Positions 45,923 through 58,893 of a stretch of 64,000 nt of DNA are shown here, one piece after another. The stretch is from NCBI RefSeq assembly GCF_963966145.1, contig NC_091046.1, positions 6,510,001 to 6,574,000 of the forward strand, in the 5' to 3' direction. Made by a program: the position numbers and the translations under genes. The notes under the pieces are model-generated. The model was given only the letters and a program-made list of their open reading frames with translations, was not told where the DNA came from and made no database searches. How positions within the stretch are numbered: position 1 is the first letter of the stretch; every line of letters starts with the position of its first letter. Origin of the DNA: Tenebrio molitor (Eukaryota > Arthropoda > Insecta > Coleoptera > Tenebrionidae).

Positions 45923-48900
45923 ACATATTTTTGAAGCAACTTGAAGCGCTGGCTGCAACAGTTACCTAACTATATGAGATCAATGCTAATTTATTTAGAT
46001 TAGTTGCAAATATTCAAATTGTAAATTTTGGAAGAATTAAATCAAGTGTAGAACCACAACATTTTCATCTTTCAATTTGACTATACCCAACTTTTTGTTT
46101 CACATTTATTTTCTCTGAAGCCTTTCCAATTCACCTCCAACTTCAAGTAAGTATTACGTATCAGGTCCGCCCTGCCCGTGGAAATTAAATGTAATTAAGC
46201 TGCTCTTGACGTTTATAAATATTTGAAACTTTCTTGACGGTGTTTTTGAGTTTCAGAATCGATAGGCGGTAGCATTTCAATTAGAAAATGTAAAATCTAA
46301 AAATAGATACGTAATAAAGCAAACTCCAATTAAGAGAGTAATTAATTGCGATCAATTCCGAAGAACGCTGATTAAAAGCAAACCTAATGACCGCCTCATT
46401 ACGACTCCATCTAGGAAAAAAATTAAAATTTTATTTCGTAAAAAAATTCGCTTGCAATATTGAATTGAAATATGTACAAAATAAATGTTCCTTGTTTTTT
46501 CAAATATTTGCGATAAACACGTATCAGAACGGAAATGTGGGAACTACTAGTTGTAGCTTCACTCGGTCTCATATTTAATTTGCAACGGAAGTTTGCTCGT
46601 TTTCAATTTGTCAAAGTCTGGAGCCGTTGCGATGTTGCAACCATTATTTTTAATCAACTGTTAGGTTAGAAATTATTTCCTTCCATAAAAATAACTCTTC
46701 GTGTTTAATCGCAATAAAAGAAAATTAAGCTTGGGGGTTGCGAAGCCATGGCGGATCTGGACCGACGCGAAACACTTTTTATATATACATCACACGTATT
46801 TTTCATGCTTAGTTTAATCCCAAGATTTCATGCTTCATAAAACAACCATCAGCAGAAACATTTCTCACGAGTCTTCCCGAAGATGACGTGAAAACATCCT
46901 TTCGCTTGTATTTTACGACGGCCTTCCTGTCAATCCTGATTTGTGTTATTGTAGACATCAAGACGGACTTTTGTGTCTAATTGTCTGTGTAAGCCGCCAT
47001 ATACAAGATCAGTTTTAGATTGGCACAGGTTACGAGATGGAAACATAAATCAAATGCAAGAGTGCCGAAGGAGTCAGACTCATTTTTGAGCAAAAGCGAA
47101 ATTATCGAAAGGGTGATTGTCTGTTTGACATTTTCCGGATTGTAGAGCTTTTAAATCTAGGGCGACGTAGCTGGAAATGTATCCGTCGAGGTGAAAAAGT
47201 GTTCTGTTTGTTCCGACAAATTGACGGAACCAGCTAAGGCCCTTTTTCATAATTAAGCTATGGTAGTGAAGTGAAGCGACAAGCTAATTACTCGAGATTT
47301 ACTAAAAGAATTCATCAGAGGTTTTACAAAGTCGAGTTAATCTGAACTGATGAAAGAGTTTTATCTTTGTAAATCCGACATTAGAGATGCCGAACCGAAA
47401 AACCCCGAGTCTCGTCTCGCAATTTCCACTTTATAAATTGTGTACGTCGATGGTGAGTTTTGCCGCTCAAGAACTGTTAACAAAGACGAATCTAACGGGG
47501 GTTGCGCATTTTTGCAGCGGTTCGATTTTAGGGCCCACGAGATTTACAAGCCGAATTATCATCAAAATGTCATAAAACGCTCTTTCATTAATTTATTAAT
47601 GTTGCACACGAGGGCTGCGCGTTGCTGACCGCCATTGTCCTCATTTATTCGGACAAAATGATAAAGCAAAAGTTGCGAAAATCGATCGTTTATTTAGGGC
47701 GGTTTAAACGGGTCAAAGCGTTATTTCGCGACGATGATGGCGTGAAAGGAACCTGCTGTTTAATATAATTATGGCTTTTACAAATTTATGTCACTTTGCG
47801 GAGAGCTATTTAAAATGATTGTTTAGGTAAGTTCTACTATTAAAGACGCACACCACAGAAACCTAAATTAGCAAAGAAGGAGAGACGAAATTTTAACAAA
47901 TCAGTATCAAATGTTAAACAAAAAGATCATCCACTTGTCACTTTTTCTTCAATTACAACACTAATGTACAAAGAAATGTTTCCTTACATCAATGTTTATG
48001 AAATGAAGAGAAAAGGAAATAAAAACTAGTCATTAATAACATGATATTAGCATCTGAGCACACACATTGTTTCTATACTCAATTCACTTAGGCTACCTTG
48101 CTAAAATCACGTGATTTTACCTGTTTGCTCCCTCGCTATTGGACAAGATTAAATAAAGATGCAACTACAAAAAACAGAGAGTTCAGGTGCACAAGGCTCC
48201 TGTTCGATTTAGTCAAATCTTCCTTGACAGTGGGGTGCGAGTAATCTCAGTATATTATTTGTTTAGTTGATTTAGTTTGAATTATTGAATTATTCTTAAT
48301 TGGGAAGCCACTAGATATAGCAAAGTTTCACATTTAATGAAAGGAAGACAAATTCAAAATCATTTTATTATTTCAGAAAAATATATGTTACGTCTCTGAT
48401 GTTTATTTCTTACTCCACTGCATGGTATGCATGTGACTACTATATTGCTTAAGTAAAGAGGGTATAGGAATTTTTTTTTAATTAAGATTTGTCTTAAAGA
48501 AAAATAGCAACGTAATTAGTAAAGCTTATGGTAGGTCAAATATTTTACAAATCATTAAAACTGCATGTGCATTCTGAAAACATCATCTACATGGTGTTAA
48601 GTAGTTTCGATAACTTTACATCAACTACAAGTCTAAAATTTAATATTAATACAAACTTGTAAAAGAAAAAGTTTTTCTTTCGCGTGTTCCTTTAAACATA
48701 AATCGCATTTATCTCTAACATAACAGAATATCAGTCGTAAAAGATAAATGAAATAAAGTTATAAATACAGAGAATGCGAAATGTATCAAGATGGTAATAT
48801 GCAAAATCCTCAATGTAGTCAGAACATTAATCAAGAAAAATGTTGGAATCCACTCTACATTGGTCTGACCATAAGTCATTAAATCAGTACAAGATGGACT

Positions 48901-50499
48901 GCCCTGGCAAAATAAAAATCTGTAATGCATTTGAAATATAGGTATGCAGTTCTGCACCACTACGGAGGAAGCAGAGTGCATCGGGATCGAGAAATTAATT
49001 TTACTTCAAATGTAGATCTACTCAAATATTTCAATAACAGTAAAATAAAAATTTTGAAGAAGGATGGTATTTTTTTTTGTTATAAAACTGCACTTACCTC
49101 AACTAAACTACACTATCAAATAAAGTCGTTGATGATGGGTTTAAGCGCATCGAACAAAGTAGGTAATCCTGTGAAGAAAAAGATTGTTTTGATATCACAT
49201 ATCAGTGAGGGCCACCCATTACGAAGATTACGTCCTCTTGGAGACAAGTGAATGACGTTAGTCTTAATAGGAGTTAAAAAGTTCTAACTACTCTAGATAC
49301 ATATCTAGACATAAAATAGCGATCGAAGGAAACTTAAAGATATTTTTTATTTGATGGCTCGTTAACTTCGTAGTAACAAACTTTTCTTCTCGTCCATAGT
49401 TTCCGATTCATAAATTAATTTCATTAATAAATTAATTCAAGCTGGCTATGACCATCTAGTGATTTTGTTGGCAGTACCTCGATGATAACTAAATTCCCTA
49501 AAGGAAATTGACATTTTTTGTGTTAGGTTAGGTTGTTTTCAGTTAAAGGTCATATTTTCTGAATAGGTACATTGTTGCCGGATCTCTTAAATCTGGTCTG
49601 TCCTTTTTAAATTAAATTAAATCGTTTAATAGAAATTTTTAATCGTAATAAAATTATTTTGGCAATTTTGACTGTTCCTTTGAGGGAAATTTAAATTATT
49701 TTTACACAATTAATAAATCATTTAGTTTCTTACGAATGTTAAAATAATAAATCTGGCAATGCGGTGGCAAGAAAATGTCGAACAGACACTGCCAGAAAAA
49801 AAAATTGCATCCCTTGCATCACTGAGTCAGTTAGTCCAACATGAAAAGAAAAAATCATAGCCAACTCGGTCCCAAAAAGGTCGTGAATGCCTAATAGTCA
49901 TTTGTCAAAGAGTTGTCTGTTGATTCGCTTTTTAGGTTAAGATTTTTGCAAATTAATAAATCATGATAATGACAATTTGATCTTTTTTGTTCGACACTGT
50001 CAGAATTTGAGAATTTTCTCCTGTGTGAACGGATTTTGATAAATGTCACAACTTGTCAACGAAACATCAAGCTAATTTTAAAGCGATTTAGAGCCTTTAA
50101 GGGGCTCGTCGAACAAAAAAACGTTGTATTCAACTCGTTTGTGTGTAAATTGGGCCTTTTTTTGCCACTTTCGGGCATTTAATAATAGCCCACTTGTGAA
50201 AAAAAAGGCCCAATGTACACACGAACTCATTAAATAAACTACTATTTTTGATTTTTAAATTCTCATATTTGAATTTTACATTTACAGTTAAGTGTAGATA
50301 CCAACATAAAATCGTAATTGTGTTACCAACCGAACTAAATTAATTTCAATCATTAAAAGTCACCGGTGTTACTGATTAAGTGATTATACATGTTATAAAA
50401 AATGTTTGCTGCAGGAGTGCCACCTACAAGACATAGTGTAGCAATATTATTGGTGTGATAACTTGGTTGTCTAAAAGTAAGGGGCTTCTTAGTGATGTT
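45923..50499. other. Long non-coding stretch
   Basis: No supported gene. A 108-residue plus frame at 48925-49251 has no recognisable domain, and the opposite strand is partly open too. Confidence 0.4.
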
Positions 50500-50583
50500 A
50501 ATTAAAATAAAAAAGTTGACACGAATCTCGTTTGTTCATCGAGTGAAATTTATTGAAAAACAATATGTAGCACAAAAATAAAT

Positions 50584-52220
50584 CAGGTGTCCCAGAACTC
50601 GCGGATCAAATTGAAACCGTATATTCCTTGATGGTAATGAAGGTAAAAAACGTTTAGAAAAATATTCAGGGTGCAACAGCTTTTTAGTTATGAATTAATT
50701 AAATTGACCAATAGAGCTCGATCTAATTTTCCCTTTTTGAGAAAATTGAGTACCTTCCCTCAATTGCCAAGCAACGTATAATTCGATGAATAATAAAATT
50801 ATTTTCAATATTTATCTGGTCAACTTGTCGAAACAGACGTCAAAAGTGACAGCTACTTTTGAAATAACCAAAAATGGGATAATTTCGCCAAAGGCAGGTG
50901 AACAAATGTATAGAATCTAAATCAGGAAACGCAAGAAGTTTCTTCTTCCGGCAATGAATCAAATATGGTTTGTTATGAGTGAAAATTTCCAGAGCAATTA
51001 TAACCTTGAGGGGTATGGGAAATTGATGGGAGGATATGATGAATTGAACCTTTGTTGATGGAAGGTAAAATGACGACGTAGCGTCAAGTGAGTAATACAT
51101 ATTACTACCTTAAAAATCTTAGTAAAAAGTGAAATATGCAGGGCATGTGAAGTGAATCGGAATCACAAGAAATATATCCTGACTTCTGTAGATACACTCT
51201 GCATCTGCAACGTATTAGCGCAGCTACACGAGCGGGACTCGTCATCGTCGAAATGAAAGAAAATAGTTTTAGGAACATTCTTGACATTGCAAAAAAAGCT
51301 GGAGTTACACGTAGGTTTTGAACAACAGATCAAGCATAGTGGCAGTTCTGAAAGAAAGAAGACAAAACTGGACTGAACTAACCTATTTATTTTAGCATCA
51401 TTATTAGTAAAAATTTAACATCAAATTTTATAACTAAACGATGTAGAATGCAACAAATGAAATAAGAAACATGCAAAATAAAAGGAATAATTTATAACAA
51501 GCGTTCAAAATGACCACCTTTCATCTGAAGGAATAGGCGAGCTCGTTTTATTAAATTTTCCCTTGCCAGTCTAAGCATATTAGGAATAACAGTAGCCAGT
51601 CTTTCGTGAATTTGGTCATTTAGTTCTTCTAAAATATTGATAGGTTCGCGGTAAATATTGTTCTTCAAATATACTTCTTCTACCGTCGGCATCAAAGTAC
51701 TGAAGAACAGCGGGGGACCACCAATTTCTTGTCAGGCAGGCACCAAGGACCCAGTGTCTCGACCACGGTACACCAACCGTAGAAATACGTTATAATTTGG
51801 ATGTGGCAAACGTCGCGGAAAACGTATTGCACATTCCCTTGCATCCTCACGTGCATTGCGCCGGCACTCTCCATAAATTATGAGCATTTCGGCATACTCT
51901 GCAACTGTATACATGATTTCAATACGAAGTTTGACAACTTCGAATCAAATTATAACTTGACGTTGTCAAAATCTTCACAGTTGTCCAAACATTTACTTGA
52001 AATTCCATACCATTCTTCTAGAATTATGTTGCAAGGCAATTCAAACCTTTGGTTAAATTTACGTGAAATTCAAATTAACAGCGTCCTTCTGATTGGTCAA
52101 CTTTAATTATTCGTTACAAAAAATCGATTATACCCTGTCCTTTTTTTAAAACGCTATTGCTTTCAGTTATCACCAAGGAAAACGCACTGTAAGTTTGATC
52201 CGCGAGTTCTGGGACACCTG
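50584..52220 (-). mobile_element. DNA transposon with CAGGTGTCCCAGAACTCGCG ends, internally deleted
   Basis: The left end CAGGTGTCCCAGAACTCGCG continues GATCAAA; the right end TTTGATCCGCGAGTTCTGGG continues ACACCTG. They are 27-bp perfect inverted repeats. The right flank is TATA; the left flank is TAAAT, so the target duplication is unclear. The first ten bases are the same as those of the MITE at 21901. The minus strand has the two ends of a transposase but not its centre. Confidence 0.7.
51492..51914 (-). pseudogene. Transposase with N- and C-termini joined, catalytic core deleted
   Basis: The N-terminal part (51914-51732) reads MYTVAEYAEMLIIYGECRRN, AREDARECAIRFPRR and later RGRDTGSLVPA. 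This is a DUF4817-like HTH domain of the kind found at the start of many insect transposases. The C-terminal part (51695-51492) contains PINILEELNDQIHE, PNMLRLARENLIKRARLF and MKGGHFERLL, the usual end of such proteins (the 'G-G-H-F/I-E-x-L-L' tail of DDE-type transposases). The stretch between them, with the expected D-D-D/E residues, is almost wholly missing, and the two parts are in different frames. It is a non-autonomous deletion derivative. The superfamily (IS630-Tc1-mariner-like) is inferred. Confidence 0.7.
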
Positions 52221-52772
52221 TATACCAAATGTTCTCAAAAACAATGTTGTTAGTAATGATAGTGGGTTGTTTTGCAGTCGCAGCGTTAAATCCGCAACAA
52301 CTTCTTCAGATACTGAAGACCTTCCTATTGATATTCCTTTCCTTTTCTAATATGGCCCACCAAAGACGTTTCTTCAATTTGAAAATTCGAATACATATTT
52401 CATAAGGAATTGATTCTTGAATAACTTCACTTATTAAATGGAAATGTTCCATTTCGATAATAGGACTTTACAGCAAATGATCCTGTTCCAGGAAATAATC
52501 ATTTCTGTTATTGCTAAAGCAACATGGTGTTTAGAATTAAAAAATATTTACTGCTTACTACAACAACTAATGTCCTGCACGGATAGTCTTGAAAACGACT
52601 CTTGTGCTGTCTTAACTAATTCAGAACACAGTAATTAACACATTGAAAACTGACAAACTATAAAAGTTGCAAAGTGACAAGTGTGAACTGTCGAATGTCA
52701 AATTTACACATTTAAAAGAGGCGGCAAATCCATACGTATACCTAAATCAACCAACTACGACGTAATAAACAT

Positions 52773-54528
52773 GTATACTAAGCTTGTATTTAAACATTTC
52801 AAATGAAATTATTATTTTTAGTGGAAATTTGATCAGATAATAATTAAATAATGATTAATTATTGTGACTACAATATGTCCCGCTTTATAATATAGTACTG
52901 AAAGGAATACAAATGAGTTATTATATGTTATTATCATCAAATCAACAGCTTTTAACTTTGATTGACGTTGTGTAAATTAATAATTAATTTATCAAAATTG
53001 GATTATCCCGAAAAATATTTTCAACAATGGAGCAGTGTTGGCATCGATTTAGTGAAATCAATAAATTATTCTGGTAAACAACAACCATTCCCCCGAAACG
53101 GTTAGTGGAGAAGTTTATTTGTGTAAAATAAAACTCGAGTGCAAACACTGCAGAAGCCGGCCCTTTGTAGTTCATTTATATCTAATAAAACGTTTAAAAG
53201 GCCAATAATGTATAGGAATTGGCCAGTCAAGTGCACGGCTTCTATTTTGTAAGTATTTAATCGCGATATATTTCAGCAACGCCGCGGAATCCTTCGGAGG
53301 ATTCGTTCCGGACAGATTTATGAGTCAAGGCAGTGGTGCCAACATGACGGCAAGGGCCAGCAGCATTCTGCAAAAAATAGAGCAGTAAAATTTCCCACAT
53401 TCCTATACAGTAGTACAGTCAATAAATGTTCTGTTCAGCCGGCGAAAATGAGGCCGCTTGCAACACTCCCCCGAACACAGTCAAGTCCAGGACGAGGGAA
53501 GCGATAATCAGGGAAGATCTGGTAGGAACTAAGTGGGTTTGTGGGATTTATACTTGCGACTTCGCGAAGATATTTTAAGTCGATGAGCTGCGCTTCATTG
53601 CTACTCAAAATTTATTAGTCTGACCTTAATTCGGATCGAGTCTTAGGCCAAAATTAAGGAAATCATTTCTTTTTTATTGCCTTCATGAAAATTAATGCGA
53701 GAAGTTCGGACAAATTCGCAAATATAAATAACCCGGAGGAAGTGTCGCACAGTCCACTGTTCCCAACGAAAGATACCTTAGTGGCAATTAACGTCGGACG
53801 CAAGAAGTCCTCCGCTCGAATTGTTGGGCGTAATTGTCCGAAATTAAGGCACAATTGAAAATACAGATATCCAGCCAAATTAAATCAAGAGAGCAAACAA
53901 TTTACAATTAGCCATCTTCCAAATGGGACCGAAGGAGAGCTGGCTTTTGTTTCATGGTTCTTAAGCCCGTTTCGCCGGCACACAATTGCCACTTACCAAA
54001 CAAAAGCATTGTAAAAGTTTTCACCCCGCGTATTATGACGCATTTGGCCACCCCGACGCGAAACAAATGTATTGGAAGTCGCGACAGTAATGGGTGGATG
54101 GCCTCGGAGGACGCGCGAATACCGTCTTGCACTCGGAGGGTGCAAATGCACGGGACATGGTGAAATCCCACCGATTCCCAACTCAATTCGAAAGTGCATT
54201 CATCCTTAAACTGTCGTTGCTCATTCGATAGCATTTTCAGCAAGCCGTGAACGTATTTAGATTCACTTAAATTTCGTTGCAGTTGCAGGAGGGTTGGGTT
54301 CGGGCGGGAGTTTGCAGGGTGCAATCGTTGCATCGAATGGAATTTTCTCTGGATGTGACAGAATTTTGTTTATTTAGTGCACACGAGCTGGAAGGAAATA
54401 AAAAAATTGAAATAAATAAAGTTGCGGCAAGCTGAGATGTGGCGAAAATAAACTGTGTGATATGGACTAGTAAAGAAGATAAATAAATATGATACTAAAT
54501 GCACAGTAAGAAAAATATCGAATACAAT
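52773..54528. other. Non-coding stretch with a GC-richer part
   Basis: 53200-54430 is less AT-rich than its surroundings and has the longest open frame of the window (53908-54333, minus, 141 residues). I see no domain, and plus-strand and second minus frames are also open there, as expected from composition. Conserved non-coding DNA is an alternative. Confidence 0.35.
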
Positions 54529-54780
54529 AATAGTATATTATGATACGAGTCTTATAAGAAGCATTATGTAGCGCGCACGGGTTTAGGGCACGACAAGCTT
54601 GTGAGGAGTGCCATAAAGGAGTAAGTGCTACAATAGTATATTGTTATTCGAGTTGCACAAGACAGTCTATTGTCGAACGAGAAGGTTTATACCACGACGA
54701 ACGTAGTGAGGAGTGCTCTAAAGGAACTAGTTCGACAACATGTCTTGTTGCAACGAGTACAACATGCAATTTTTTCTACT
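54529..54780 (+). repeat. Two head-to-tail AATAGTATATT-type units
   Basis: Units start at 54529 and 54632, both with AATAGTATATT. The first continues 'GATACGAGTCTTATAAGAAG', as at 4349-4440. The second has 'CACGACGAACGTAGTGAGGA', found there as ACGACGAACGTAGCGAG. An inverted pair, CTATTGTCGAAC/GTTCGACAA and ACAAGACA/TGTCTTGT, gives the second unit a hairpin. It is non-coding. Confidence 0.5.
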
Positions 54781-54810
54781 TCGGCTTCATTAATTTATTT
54801 TTTTTTAATA

Positions 54811-55295
54811 CAGGGTTATTCACGAGAGGGGTACTTCTGAATTTTTATTTTGCCGCAACCAACAATACCAATGGCAGTAACTATGTACTAAATCAAATGC
54901 GTTATTTCTTTTAAATTAGAAATCAAAGTAAGTTGGATAGATTTGTGAGAAATGTCAGATTGGCAGATAACCTGTATTTAACAACAACAAATTAAGTTAT
55001 TGTAAAAGGTGTTCGAAGTGTCTACCATCGGCTTGTAAACATCCGCAGCAGCGACAGAATTCTTTCCACACTATCCATAAATGAGGAGCATGTCAGTCTT
55101 TTCGTCGTTATTGTAAAAACAAATTTTTCGAATTGACAAAGATCTTTTGCTTCAACGTCAACGAGACGGGACTAAGAGCCATCGTGGATTCAGTTATAAT
55201 TTTTTTCAAAATTTGATATCAAAATATTGTTGCAATGTGTATAATGGGTTGCGGCAAGAAGAAATTCAGAAATACCCCTCTCGTGAATAACCGTG
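54811..55295. mobile_element. Family F DNA transposon, short copy
   Basis: The ends CAGGGTTATTCACGAGAGGG and (complement of right end) CACGGTTATTCACGAGAGGG continue as inverted repeats for about 50 bp through 'TTGCCGCAACC'. TA flanks both ends. It is 485 bp and related to both ends of 29638-31361. It has an HTH remnant and no catalytic region. Confidence 0.75.
55019..55118 (-). pseudogene. Transposase helix-turn-helix fragment
   Basis: The minus frame reads FYNNDEKTDMLLIYG, a stop, CGKNSVAAADVYKPMVDTSN. 'DMLLIYG(E)C' followed by N-(S/A)-x-A-A is the DUF4817-like HTH seen at the start of many insect transposases. It matches 29804-29868 closely and the 51.9 kb fragment more distantly. The frame stop shows decay. 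Confidence 0.55.
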
Positions 55296-58200
55296 TATAA
55301 AATAATTATCTAGTGACTTTTATTTTAATGAAATTGGGTTGGTATTGACGAAGCAATGTCATTTGATTGAAAATTAAATTTCAAATTGTCTCCCAAATGT
55401 TGTTACAATAATAATCTACCCCCTTAATGTTTTTTTTCCAAAACATGGATTCCGGTTCAAATGACATCACATTTAACACTGAAATTTACTATCAATACCA
55501 ACCCCACATTCAATAATCACTAGAAACGATGCTAGAAAATTGATCTTTGTGAAACTGTTTTCGGTCACAAAATCCTCATTGTGACACCAAAGTAGAGAAA
55601 GTGCATTAAAGTGTTAGAGGTGATATTATTACCAGTTCGTCAACTTGTTAAATTTAATGACTTCATAATGCATTTCCCCGTCACCTCTGCCATAACCTCA
55701 AATTTAATTACTTCCTTTAATATACTATTGTGGTCTGCAAATAGTAAGTAGAAAGTAATAATAACAAGTTTTAATTTAAATTTAGTTTGCTACTAAGCAC
55801 GTTTTCAGAAAAGACAAGATAAATCTTGTGTTCTGTTAATCCGTTTCCCAGTTAATTTGATCTCGTTTAATTTTATGTTATTCATTTGGTGTACAAATTT
55901 TATTTCACTTTGTAAATAACGACATTGTTCACAATGAATGGAGTCCACACACAAGCTCCATTTTAAATCCTAATAGAATCATGTGAAGCACTTCCGGTTT
56001 GTGTGCTAAAGATAACGCATGTTTTAGATAACATAATTTATGTTCTGTGGGAATACGCTGAACTGAATGAAATTGTCGGGAACCTTCCTTTTACCGGTTT
56101 CGAATACCACCGCTTTCAAGTTTTCCCGAATTTTTTCGGTTGTAATTTTAAACGCCTTTATGCTCTCTGCTCACATTAAATCATCGCTTTTTAAAAGGCA
56201 CCAGAAAAGAAAAACCACTATATGCCCTCTGACAACATCTTTATCCAGATTCCAATTTTTTCAACAGGAACAAACGAATGTGTCCCATTAAATAAAACTG
56301 GAAAAGATTTTAACACTGTGTGCTAACATATTGAAAATTTCAACAGCAAGAAACACATAAAATGGAAGAGAAAGTGTGAAAATACTTGCTTCTCGATGGA
56401 TGCATGATTGAAGTGCAAAGTTGTAAAACGAACTGTTTTGCAGATGCAATAAAGAAGTAAACTAGGAAAGAATTTATTCGTGCGTTTCAGGCAGGTGATG
56501 ACTTGCTTTACAGGACATCGTGCTTTTTACGACTACAGAAACTTTAACGCCTCGTTGTGCAGACTTCACACGCGTGCGATAATAAAATATATGTCCAATT
56601 TGTTGCGTAAGTAACTAGTACACATATCATATTATAACTATAAAAATAGATTTATTTTTTGTAACTAAAGCGACTTTTAACTTTTCGTTTGTCCGAATAT
56701 AAAATTGGTAATTATTCATTTTTAGATAATTATTCATTTTCTTGCATTACGCTGCGATTAAAAAACAAGATATTTTTGGCAATTTTTTTAAAATACATAG
56801 CACAGCTTTGTTTTCCGAAATATCTCGCTGATATTTGGCTTCAGAACAATTTCCAAAAATAATTAAAAATTTCCATAAAATGTAGAAATCTTGTAAAATC
56901 TATTTTTAGTGAATGTGTTGGTTAATTACTGGGGCCAGAAAAGTCGCAATAGTAGAAAGAGTATATGATACTTTGAACTCTTGTTTTGTTGTGTTTTTCC
57001 CCCAAACAAGGCCTGCATGTCATGTGTTATTAATGGAGATTTTGTGGCGTTGAGAAGGGCCGAGCGTCCTAAATCTAAAAAATATTTTGCGGATGCTTAC
57101 GGAATTCATGTATAAATGTTCAAAATTTATGAATCAATTTATATGTTTTTAGAAATTTTCGCCCCGATAGCTTGAATGCTAAACAAGCTATTCCGTGAAA
57201 AACTTTGAGGCTTACATCCTATATGATACAGAAATGTAGTCATAAATCAGACTACAATATCAGATGTTCAGAGGGTCTTTCCTCGAGCTAGTTGTGTTTT
57301 TATATATGTCTTTGGTTTGTTTATGTTCGTGTTGAACAATACTCGACATGAAACGTAACAGAAGCAACTAATCCTCTTCTTTCGCAATTAATAGCTTGTT
57401 GACAGTTTATTTACTGGAGCTCCACATTTTCGTCGTTGCTGTTTGGATTGCAGTTGAAAAAATGTAAGAAGAATATTGTTGCAGATTAAATTTGCGAACG
57501 GAGCAGACGACATATTTCAAGTCTTAAGCCTTCGGGCTCTTAAACAGCAGCTCCAGCTATGTATCAATCTGTTCCCTGACATTTTACGCAAAATATTTAC
57601 GGCGCCCAAAGGTATGGGGCAAATAAGACTTGCTAAATTGTACTGTTTAAACAATTTTGCGTAGGATGTAAAGATATTAATTATTATTGAATGATCTGAT
57701 GCTAATAATGTGCAAAATATGTACGATGTTATTTGTTATCCATAAATTAAAATATTTTATTAATGCCTAGCAGAATTTCAACAACCAGAATATACACATT
57801 TATTCAGAAATTTCCATATTTTTAAAAATGGAAGCAACATTTTATTATTTCAAATTAATTAAAATAATTTCAGGTCTTATTGATTGTGGGCGTCGAATTG
57901 AATACCTTGGGTTCAATATATTTGAATGAAATAACAGGTATTATGTTTTTTAATACAAATAATTGTTTACACGTTTACATTTTCTTTGGAAACGTTAATA
58001 TAAACATTAATAAAAATTTAGGTAGTTGCTCTTTGTTTTCAATAATTTATACTTATACTCGTCGTTAATAATTCTAATTATATACAAAATTTAAATAAAA
58101 GAATTCGTGGTCCACTACACAATGTATTTCGTGTAAGAGTGTAAAAAATCATATTTTGACAAAAAGTAGTTTGGACATTGAAGTTTTTTAGATCTCCCCT

Positions 58201-58754
58201 TGTTCACACGTCTTCGGAAAAGTTCTCCAGCGATTCTGTTTGTTAGGAATGTCCAAAATACCAATTTATAATTTTTAATGAATCTAGTTCCCATTGTCAA
58301 ATGTATTTTGTGTTGCGTTTAGACTTTGTCGGGCTGGTATGCTTAGGTAAAACACGTTTTATATTACAACATTTTGTCATTGTAAAATTGAGCTCAAGTC
58401 AATTATTAAATAAAACAACAATATCCTTTTTATGAAAGAGATTATTATTTTTATTTAGATGACATATCTCAGATGTGTACATCGCAGCTTCAGAATTTCG
58501 GTTTGAAGTGTCCACAGTTTTGTTGGAACGACACCATATTTCACATATGAAATTTAAAGTAAAATGTTTGAATAAAAATATGAGAATACGTATTCGCCTT
58601 ATTTGTTTAACAAAATTAAATTTTGAACAGATGTTCACATTTCAAGGATTTCATATGTCCGTATCATTGTGTTACAACTGTTTTTTCACACCTTACGGAT
58701 GAGCTCGATAATAACAATTTTGTAAGTGAGGAATTTATTATATTTTTTTCTATA
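55296..58754. other. Long non-coding stretch
   Basis: No supported gene or repeat seen. Confidence 0.45.
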
Positions 58755-58893
58755 CAGGGTATTTCACGAGTGATCATGAGCCCGACGGAATTGAAAATGC
58801 AACACCCAATACATTTCCAAAAAAAAGCTGGATCTGTATTGTGGGTTGCATTTTCAATTCCGTCGGGCTCATTATCGTTCGTGAAATACCCTG
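58755..58893. mobile_element. Complete 139-bp foldback MITE
   Basis: CAGGGTATTTCACGAGTGAT, 'ATGAGCCCGACGGAATTG' and 'AAAATGCAAC' form the left arm. The right arm is its complement for about 60 bp. TA lies at both edges. Two other copies lie in this window (a half at 31375, a degraded one at 39442). The whole element can fold into one hairpin. Confidence 0.8.

Larger units (their letters stand above)
50500..52772. repeat. Dispersed repeat B, copy split by a transposon
   Basis: The left piece (50500-50583: 'ATTAAAATAAAAAAGTTGAC', 'TTTATTGAAAAAC') and right piece (52221-52772: 'TGTTCTCAAAAACAATGTTG' onward) align with consecutive parts of 5693-6363. The interruption is the 1637-bp element with CAGGTGTCCC ends. 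This gives an order of events: repeat B first, transposon later. Confidence 0.65.

Noticed and set aside
48925..49251. 108-residue plus-strand open frame
   Set aside because: No recognisable domain and no supporting context.
53908..54333. Longest open frame of the window (141 residues, minus strand)
   Set aside because: No domain, signal or splice context is visible. Other frames of the same stretch are also open, as expected in a less AT-rich segment.
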